From Nereocystis luetkeana (lineage: Eukaryota; Sar; Phaeophyceae; Laminariales; Laminariaceae), in NCBI GenBank assembly GCA_031213475.1, contig JARUPZ010000011.1, positions 4,342,863 through 4,406,862 of the forward strand: a stretch of DNA of 64,000 bases. Reading direction: 5' to 3'. The translations under genes were made by a program, and so were the position numbers. Positions within the stretch are counted from its first letter, which is position 1; the number at the start of each line of letters is the position of its first letter. Below, piece after piece: positions 56,885-64,000 of the stretch. Under the pieces are notes generated by a model, which saw only the letters and a list, made by a program, of their open reading frames with translations, searched no databases and was not told where the DNA came from.

Positions 56885-57430
56885 CGGCGGAACTGCTTGT
56901 TGGGGACCATATATTTCGCTCTTTCCATCCTCTGGGCGGTACAGAGATCTCCTGCCCCTCCGTTTGTCTGTTACTTTGTAACCGCAGTGCGTGTTTTACA
57001 TGTTTTCATATCACAACCGACGCCGCAGCCGCAGTAACGAGAAACCCCGCTGTGTTGCTGTACAACCAATTGGGGACCGCGACCCCGTGGTGGGCTCTTA
57101 CATTTCGCTTTTACGATCCTCTGTGTGGTACAGAGATCTCCTGTCCGATCGTCTGTCGAATACTTCGTAACCATCGTGCGTGTTTCACATATGTGTCATT
57201 GCACAACCGACACTGCAGATACTGTATCAACAGACTGAAAAATGTGTGGGAAATGCTGTTGTTGAGGAACTGCTTGTTGGGGATGACAGCCCCCTCCTGA
57301 TGGACTCTTATATTTCTGTTTTACGAGCATTGCTTCTCTGTGCGGTGCAGAGCTCTCCTGCCAATTAGTCGGTCGTTTACTTTGTAGTAAGCGCCGTGCT
57401 CATTTCTTCGCACAACCGAGCATTTCGGGT
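56885..57430 (+). repeat. three tandem units of about 185 bp
   Basis: Each unit has TTGGGGA(C/T), then TATTTC(G/T)(C/G)T, CTCT(G/)(T/G)GCGGTACAGAG(A/C)TCTCCTG, then TTTGT(A/)A..GCG(T/C)G and CACAACCGA. They start near 56895, 57068 and 57265. The first two are closest. Open frames cross them but are not kept between units. Confidence 0.75.
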
Positions 57431-57654
57431 AGGGCGCGTTGTGCGAATATGGAGAAAAAGCCGTCGGTAAAGGCTCTCTATCGTCTCGACGTGGGTAAAG
57501 GAGGGATGACCCCGGCGGAGGGATCTCTCTCGGGATAAGAGGAAACCCGTATTTTTCCTCTCGTTTTCTCACTCTGTGGTTCATAAACGCAACCAGGCCA
57601 AAGAAATAAAGGTTAAACCATTATCTGTCCTCAATATTATCGTTTCCTTCCGCG

Positions 57655-57850
57655 TAAAATTGACTTGCGGAAAGCGCGAGAGCATGAGTTGAGCAGCATT
57701 CGATAAAATCGACGAGCAGTCGGGATTGCTGAACCCTATAGCCGCAATAAAAATGAAGGCACGCACCCGGGAAAATGGACTACACCTGACCTGTGACCTT
57801 AACTTGTCCCGAAGCTGGACAGTAAAAGTGAGATAGAGGCGTCCCACGGT
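57655..57850 (-). repeat. repeat family H, copy 2 (inverted)
   Basis: It contains CGACGAGCAGTCGGGATTGC, GGACTACACCTGACCTGTGA and AGCTGGACAGTAAAAGTGAG, the complement order of copy 1. Confidence 0.7.
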
Positions 57851-57919
57851 AGGAGCGCAGCAGAATTATTGAGCTCCTCGCTTGAGGCGCCCGAAACAAA
57901 TTATTTTACTTTATTTTAT

Positions 57920-58120
57920 GCATCACTTTTACTTTCCAGCTTAACTCGTAGAATTCTCAAGCGATCTTCTGGACAAGCCGTGGTCACAGGTGTCATCCTT
58001 CCCCCCCCCCCGGTAAGCGCCTTCATTTTTTATCGCGTATAGGGTCCAGCATTCCCGCTGCTCGTCGATTTTTATCGAAAGTTGCTAACTCACGCTCTCA
58101 CGCTTTCAGCTATTCAATTT
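57920..58120 (+). repeat. repeat family H, copy 3
   Basis: It has TTTTACTTTCCAGCTT, an insertion of about 25 bp, then TTCTGGACAAGCCGTGG, a C10 run near 58003-58012, and CAGCATTCCCGCTGCTCGTC. Confidence 0.65.
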
Positions 58121-58147
58121 TTATGCCGTAAAACGTCCCCACGAGTG

Positions 58148-58230
58148 TGCACTCGGTGAGACTCGAACCCATGAAATTGATCTTGATAGGCACGCGGGCC
58201 ACCTATCAAGCCACCGGGGAATCGAAGGAC
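58148..58230 (-). repeat. tRNA-like (SINE head) sequence
   Basis: On the minus strand TGGCTTGATAGG (A-box-like) is followed 40 bp later by GGGTTCGAGTCTC (B-box-like). CCCGGTG upstream and CACCGAG downstream could pair 6 of 7 as an acceptor stem. The D and T stems pair poorly, so this looks like a tRNA relic or SINE head rather than a working tRNA. Confidence 0.5.
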
Positions 58231-58257
58231 TTCGTTCACGCAACCCGACCAACACTT

Positions 58258-58520
58258 TTATGCGCTAGTGCCAGCACGCAGATGCTCAGTCTGCACGCAG
58301 ACGCTCAGTCTGCGCCAAACCTCGCCTGCAGGGGTGCCGTCTGTGCCGGTGCGGTCTGGTCTCTCTCGTCACTCTCATCAACTCCAACTGCGACTTGACG
58401 AGAAAAAAAAAAGACAAGCAAGCTGAGAACAGTGCTCGAATGCATTTCGTCGAGGGCAACAACAATTACCAACATTGAAACTCGTTCTACAAACTGAGAA
58501 TAAGAGTGGGTTTCGTACGT
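58258..58520 (-). repeat. repeat family G, copy 4 (inverted)
   Basis: GCAGACGCTCAGTCTG, GCCGTCTGTGCCGGTG, CTCCAACTGCGACTTGACG and CTCGAATGCATTTCGTCGAG follow the family order in reverse complement. Confidence 0.7.
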
Positions 58521-59359
58521 CTTGATTCCATTTAAGTGTGGCCTTTGCAGTGTATGTTCGAGCAATTACAGTAGTAAGCACTCGTTCACTCGGTTAAAGT
58601 ATGTTTTTTCGGAAAGGGTCGTGCAACAGAGGGCGGTATACCGGGGGTGTTTCGCGTTAGAGAATGTGCAATACATCCAAAGCGCGCAGTGGTCGAGGCA
58701 CCGCTGTACAGCGGTGAAAACCAATTTGGGTCGGCAGCATTGGGTGTTCCGTATGGTGTGTTGCGCCTTGAGCTGTCGTCACTGGGAGAGCTATGCGGCG
58801 GACTTCTATACCACAAAAATGGTCTGAAAAAAACATGGTACACCTCTTTCTGCCGTACCGCGAATGAGGCCCACCTAGATTTTCTGCTAGAGAAAACGCC
58901 AGTAAACTGAGAACGTTCTGTAGGGTAACACGGGTTCACATATCATAAAGTGCATTACGTGACAACTGCATCGCAACTTAAGCCCTGCTGCCGTCAACCC
59001 CGCTCGTCGATCACCAGCAACGCTTGGCGCAAGCAACGGACGGTAATTCACGGGATGCTACCCGCATGGAGCACCGGTTCCGTCCGATAGCTTCGATTTA
59101 ATGCTATGAAAACCTGTTTTTACGTATACCCACACACCATGAAGCAGCTCTACGTAAGTTCTCCCACGTGGTCAGCCTGAAACTGCTCCGGGTGCAACCC
59201 CCAGAAAGAGACTATCTACTCCTCTTCCCGATGTTAATAGAAAAGCAACAAATCAAGTGTTCTAATCCAGAAGCAGTTACCCAACTATGCCCTCATCACT
59301 CCCCCTTAAAGCACAGCGAAAAACCGCCGACTCGGCTAAAAATACCTAAAACTGCGCCA

Positions 59360-62300
59360 TCAGAATGCACGTGACGCCAGGGAAGCCACCCCCGCCACAA
59401 CCGACCGTACCGCAATGTCGACCCGTCGTCGGAAAATCACAGCCAACGCTATAGCAGCGGCAGTGAAGCATATCCGCCGCGTGGTTCGGGTGGTGCTTGC
59501 CAGGATCTCCGAGTACCTCTTGTCGTACCCTGACTGGATCAGCATGAACACCTGGTAAAAACAAAATGTGTTGCCGATTGTGTGTGTGCACGGTGATGGA
59601 AGCGTGTGCGAGGGGCGAGCATGGCAAGCGCAAGGCAGGAGATGTCAGACTTTTTTTCAAACGTTTCGAGTTGATTCCCCAAACCGGTAGACGTAGCTCT
59701 GCTGCCGTTGGCGTCAATGAGCGGAAATACCGGTGGGTGGCGAAAATTTCACCTCGCTTGCAACGGTCGCCGCTCTAGAGAGTAAATGTAACAATATTTG
59801 AAATCACTGGCGAGGTGAGCAATGGTAATGACGATGTTCTCGCATTAACCCTTTGAATACTAAACCTTAAATAATTATACACCTGACTCTAATTCGAAGT
59901 AATTGCCCCCAAAACGTGAGCGCAGTCCTAAAGGGGTTTGGAGCTCATTTTCCTGACTGCTATTACGGTGGACCAAAGTTAACAGAACCCACGGTACTTA
60001 CAAAAATCTATATATTTCGCTATTTTTACCAACAATATTTTGTCCTATTTACTATGGTCCTCCGTAATAGCCAGTGGGCACGAAACACGCTAAAAATTGC
60101 CCTGATTGAAGAAATCAAGCCTAAGATAATGGGCTAAACCGCCGTGAGTACGCAAGGGAACGGCAACAAGGCAACAAACACGGATAACGATCCCACCGCA
60201 CCATAAGTACACAAGCGAAAGAAAAATACGTACCAGGTGCGGAGTACGAAAATATCGCTCATGTCTTGACAGTTGCACACGCATCGTACTGCCACAGAAC
60301 ACGAAAACAAAAACAAAGAGTTGAAACCCCGGGTGCTCACACATTCCAAAAGCAGGCGCCAAAACAGCTAACGCCCGTTTCAAGTCAAACAAACCGTCCC
60401 ACGCCGGTACCTGCTCGCCGAAGATCTTGGGGAATAACTTGTTGAGGAAAAATGTGCGCAGAAAGAAGTTCGCTGTCCATAACCTAGACTGAATCGTTGC
60501 CGGCTGCTTGTACTGCCAGGGGTAGCCGATTTGGCACAACTGGTCAGAAGGTGGCAGTGACGAGGCGTGGGGCGTGGCATTACATATTATATAGTGTCAA
60601 GAGGTTTCGTGCTACAAGCTAAACACCTACGTACACACAGCCTACGAGTGCTACAACAGGTTCGGCCGGAGATTTTCTGGGGGGATTTTGCTGAGGCTGT
60701 GGTTCATTGTCGAGGTCAACCGCTGCGGCATTACTCGATGGGCGTTTCTCTTTTATCAACTGGCTTCTGCAAGGTAATTCCTCCTCACAAACACAAGCGG
60801 CAACCTCCCGCTGCCACCGCCTGCTCGCCATCCTGCACGACGCACCCATGACACCTAAATCGTCAACTGCAAAAGGAGGCAACACGAAGCTTCAACCGGA
60901 TGATGTTGGCGCCCTCTCCTCGCACGCTCGACGCGATGGATCCGCTCTCTGCGTAAATACGCGACACGTAACTTTTTATGATGCGTTGTATCCAAGCAGG
61001 GACACGCCGGAATCGAACAGGTTAGCGCGGGCGGCAACGGATCCGTCCGGCGCCATTCTTTCGAGTGTAGAGGAAATCCAGTCACCCCGTCCACCGGCAG
61101 TACCCCAACGATAGCTCGGGCTCGGACGGGAACGTAGCGTTTCTTCATCGCGCCCGGGATGAAATGCGGAAAAATACCGCACCGAGACCAGAGAACAGCC
61201 TGCACTACTGTCTACGCAGTGCGAGTGCGAGCTGCGGCATTGCAGCTGCTTACAAGAACACCACGCGACGCAAACAAGAGCGGAAGAACGCCCAGCGCAG
61301 ACCCCGAAGGTGCCATCGTGGTGTGCGAAGAATCTCAATCTCACCCGAACCAACGCCTTGCTGTCCGCGGCCCGCGCCTGTTCGTACGCGGGAAGGGCAG
61401 TCTCGACGCAGTCTCCGCAGTTCTCCAGGGCGCGTTCAAGCACGTTCACGTCCTCCAGAGCAGAGTTCACACCCTGGGTCGGCCGCGACATGCACGTGTT
61501 CGTTCTCCTTTTGTGAGAGCTGCAAATTGAACGTGTACTACGTCGTGGTCCAAGGGCGCATGAAGAAGCAACCGCGGATAGTGCACAGAAGGAGGGTAAC
61601 AAACGAAGAAAACCTTCGTCGAGAAGGTGCGTGTATTCGAGTGCTCGCCAACCGAAAAAATAAACTTTCTGCGGACTCAAAACGCTCACGTACAACCTCT
61701 CCTCCACGCCATCTCAAGCCCTTCGGTATCTCCTGACGCAGCACGCTACAAAATGTGAACAAACGTGCAAAACAAATTAGTGCTAACCCTACCTGAAAAA
61801 CTCGGCTCGACTGCCCTCTGCCTTTTTGGGTAGGCGATTGGTTAACCTTTTACCAGTAGCCCAACGGACTACGACCTTAACAACTATATAGTGAAAGGCC
61901 TGGTATGCAATACCGAACCTATCTCGAGGCCACAGCCACAGGCTCCCGCCCTTACCCGAACTCGAAAACTGATTTTACTCGACCCCGGCTAACGGGCTGG
62001 TTTTCACACTTTGCGTGCCAGCCGTAAAAACTCGCGGGCTGAAAACACTACCGCAGAGTTGTTCCACACCTGGCCCAGATCGGGAGGAAACGCGTGGATG
62101 GCGTCGCCCATCAGCACCACCCCACCAGCGCTTTCCAGTCCTTTCATATCGCTCGAAGATCCCTCCCCCTCTCCCGGCCCCGCCCCGCTTTCGCTGGAAC
62201 CAATGACCCACTGGAGCCCCGGACAGTACTGCGGGTCGGGAAATCGCCCGCCTTCGCTCTGGGCGAACCGAGACAGCTCAGCATCGGAGATGTTCTCGGC

Positions 62301-63621
62301 GATGGGGGTTTGGGGGAAGTTTTCTGCCAGGAACGCCTTTATCTGCTCGAGGTTTGACGGATGATGGCGAGTTAGAGGTGCAGGGAGGGAGGGGGAAGTT
62401 GTGCTCATGCCATGGGGGGGGGGGGGGGGGGGGCAGCAACGGAATGGGGCTGTGTGGGGTCACTCCCGTGAAGCACGAAGAGCGAACGAGGTAAAGCTCT
62501 TTTTCTTCCGGGGGCGTCGTTGGTGTAGCAGAACCGTAGTTCCAGCGCAGGTATACATAGCATGCGGCGCGGACCGCGAACGGCAACGCGATGCCGCCGA
62601 GAATTGGACGGCTACCTGGACATGTTAGGAGAACAAGCAGCTTGGCGTTTGAGACTTGCCTACGTCTCCTCGGCGGGAACGCCAGCATACTGGTGCCCCT
62701 TTAGCACCCGATACATTTGACTAGTCAATGTGGGGCAACCGGCGGCAGACGTAAGATCCACCAACCATGCAAAGGCTACACGCATACACCGCACACATCA
62801 CGCGCAGAGACGCCAACACCAGATCACCCAGCGCAAAAAACGGACACCCCCCCACATAGAAACAACGTAATGAACGCCCCAACTGTTGGAGGTGTCTCTG
62901 GTGGGAGTAGGAACGGTACTTCGTCTCGAAATATTAATGGCCAAATAACTGAGGCAAGCACCAAATGAGTACGCCGCCCCTCCCCCCCCTCTCCCCTCGC
63001 ATCCCCGCACGCTCCGGCATGCTTGTTCGCTGCTCAGGTCTGACGTTGCAGAAACAATGTACACGTTAGCGAGGGGTGATATCAGTCTCCCGACGCCGAA
63101 TGAAAGGAGGACAGAGCTGTCGATTGCCTATACCTCCGGCCCTGGCCTCTGGCGTATTATTGCCAAGCTACATCGGACACATCGTGCATTGCAATCTTCC
63201 CTCCACACTTCACAAGCATACCTTTGGGGAGCTCGCTCTGAACGCACATTCGAGCACCGAAACACACAGGGGGGAAAACTTAATAAAACAAACGAAAACC
63301 GAAGCCTTTGCCGTGCACTAAGCACACATCTGAGCACCAAAAGAAAAAGAAAAAAAACGAAACAAACAAACACATACATGCACATACACATACACGCAAA
63401 AGCGACCCACCTCTTCCAAGGTCTTAAAGTCCCACAGCGGGTGCCCCGGCAGCGTGACGAAGTTACCACCCCGGGGTGCGTTTTCCCTGTCCCCTCCGGG
63501 AGGTCCCCACGGCAGGATCCCGACCCGTATGGCACGCTTGGCGTCTGTAAACGTGGACAAGATGGCGTAGGCCTTGTTACTCCTGGCTCGCTCTTCGTCG
63601 TTGCCATATCCGAGGCGGAAA
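59360..63621 (-). CDS. kynurenine-3-monooxygenase-like FAD-dependent monooxygenase, five 3'-side exons (5' end not found)
   Basis: Exons, coding order: 63621-63411, 62342-62070, 61473-61345, 60539-60411 and 59551-59360 (TGA). Junctions are GT..AG, and from the second exon on each exon is a whole number of codons. Motifs in order: RVGILPWGP, RGGNFVTLPGHPLWDFKTLE, IKAFLAENFPQTPI, GVVLMGDAIHAFPPDLGQ joined to GVNSALEDVNVLERAL (the GD...P flavin-ribityl motif), LPAYEQARAADSKALVR joined to LCQIGYPWQYKQPATIQSRL, LNKLFPKIFGEQ, then YSEILASTTRTTRRI. The last exon ends with a hydrophobic helix (ICFTAAAIALAVIF) and basic residues, a probable membrane anchor. The order matches plant and algal membrane-tailed homologues of kynurenine 3-monooxygenase, whose substrate is often unknown. 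The GxGxxG FAD-binding N-terminus is missing and should lie right of 63621, probably beyond the window. Confidence 0.85.
59845..59939. mobile_element. MITE family 2, copy 3 (diverged)
   Basis: TTAACCCTTTGAATACTAAA to GCAGTCCTAAAGGGGTTT. The left inner arm is decayed. It lies in the last intron of the monooxygenase gene, 20 bp from MITE family 1 copy 6. Confidence 0.7.
59961..60069. mobile_element. MITE family 1, copy 6
   Basis: TATTACGGTGGACCAAAGTT to ATGGTCCTCCGTAATA, with a few arm mismatches. It lies in the 859-bp last intron of the monooxygenase gene. Confidence 0.85.
60540..61344 (-). other. intron of the monooxygenase gene
   Basis: Donor CTTGTTCGG|GTGAGA and acceptor TTCTGACCAG|TTG. 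Frames of 80-240 codons cross it, but they continue across well-supported splice sites and lack motifs, so they are treated as chance. Confidence 0.6.
62343..63410 (-). other. intron of the monooxygenase gene
   Basis: Donor GAAGAG|GTGGGT at 63411/63410. The alignment runs from WDFKTLEE directly into IKAFLAENFPQ, so no exon appears to be missing. It contains the G20 run and AAACAAACAAACACATACATG-like simple sequence near 63360-63395. Confidence 0.65.
62414..62433 (+). repeat. G20 homopolymer in an intron of the monooxygenase gene
   Basis: It reads as C20 on the coding strand, 72 nt upstream of the acceptor CTCGAGCAG at 62343. With the C-rich sequence after it, this gives a long pyrimidine tract. 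Confidence 0.85.
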
Positions 63622-64000
63622 CTGCAACCAAAGCGACGGCACCACCACCCGAGCGCAGTAGAAGGTTCGGCATGAAGCCGGCGGCAAGGGCCAGGGGGGG
63701 GGGCAGGGTTGGTTGGTCGTCGGGACCCCCAGAAAGGGAATGCGATGACGAGGATGAACTCCATTTTTGATACGGTGCTCTCTCGGAACCCCTTGTGCAC
63801 AGACCGCAGCTGGTTTCGTCACTGCTTCATCGCGGCCACACGGCAGTGCTACGTACGGTGCCCGTTGCGGTGCCGGTTGCGAGGCGCAAGCGCCAACATG
63901 CGACCAGAGAGACTGACCTCGGGGCCATGGTGAGCACCTTATACCGCAGACCTGAGCTTCCGGAAGGTTGCTGTCGCGAGAAAGAAAAGCGGCAGCGCGT
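63622..64000 (-). other. upstream part of the monooxygenase gene, exons not resolved
   Basis: The exon starting at 63621 needs two nucleotides from an upstream exon. An ATG at 63929 followed by codons for APRSVSLVACWRLRLATG and a strong donor-like GTACGTAGC (near 63852-63860) could be the first exon or part of one, but no FAD-binding motif is present, so I do not call it. Confidence 0.3.

Noticed and set aside
60995-61090. Possible tRNA because of GTTCGATTCCGGC on the minus strand
   Set aside because: A B-box-like word is present, but no A box at the right distance and no acceptor or anticodon stem could be paired.
60976-61707. 243-codon minus-strand frame without introns
   Set aside because: It crosses two well-supported splice sites of the monooxygenase gene. 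Only the part within exon 61345-61473 matches the family.

Overview
The window is intron-rich nuclear DNA of a complex eukaryote. Long GT..AG introns, several carrying full repeats, genes far apart and roughly 50 % GC by eye argue against a prokaryote, an organelle or a compact protist. The gene content (a DUF501 protein, a fused pseudouridine-5'-phosphate glycosidase/pseudouridine kinase and a plant/algal-type FAD monooxygenase) suggests a photosynthetic stramenopile, and a brown alga is my best guess. That is inference; no marker in the window proves it.

Layout. Positions 1-891 (-): two 3'-side exons of a DUF501 gene that runs off the left edge. Positions 4248-20815 (-): a complete ten-exon gene for a bifunctional pseudouridine-5'-phosphate glycosidase plus pfkB kinase. 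Its spliced exons keep phase through 890 codons. Its first intron is 8.5 kb and holds two hAT-like elements, each with 8-bp target duplications, and shorter elements nested inside them. Positions 20.8-31.2 kb: repeats only. Positions 31234-34679 (+): at least two exons of an unrecognised coiled-coil protein. Positions 34.7-40.5 kb: repeats and doubtful ORFs. Positions 40.6-43.0 kb: an intronless ORF of about 460 codons built from two diverged copies of a 224-residue unit, followed by a 0.9-kb minisatellite. Positions 44.9-59.3 kb: tandem tRNA-like (SINE-like) units, large perfect palindromes and many dispersed repeat families. Positions 59360-63621 and beyond (-): five exons of a kynurenine-3-monooxygenase-like FAD monooxygenase whose FAD-binding N-terminus is missing or off the right edge.

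The pseudouridine enzyme would turn pseudouridine from RNA turnover into uracil and ribose 5-phosphate (kinase step, then glycosidase step). The two other recognised genes have no evident pathway link to it. Most of the rest is mobile or tandem DNA: a 109-bp palindromic MITE (6 copies), a second MITE with long terminal inverted repeats (3 copies), a 1.3-kb repeat with a (GTT)n end (3 copies), a 1.1-kb repeat (3 copies), a 387-bp foldback and several minisatellites. A short motif, ACCTGGTAC/GTACCAGGT, recurs across the whole window. No CRISPR array, rRNA or canonical tRNA gene was found.
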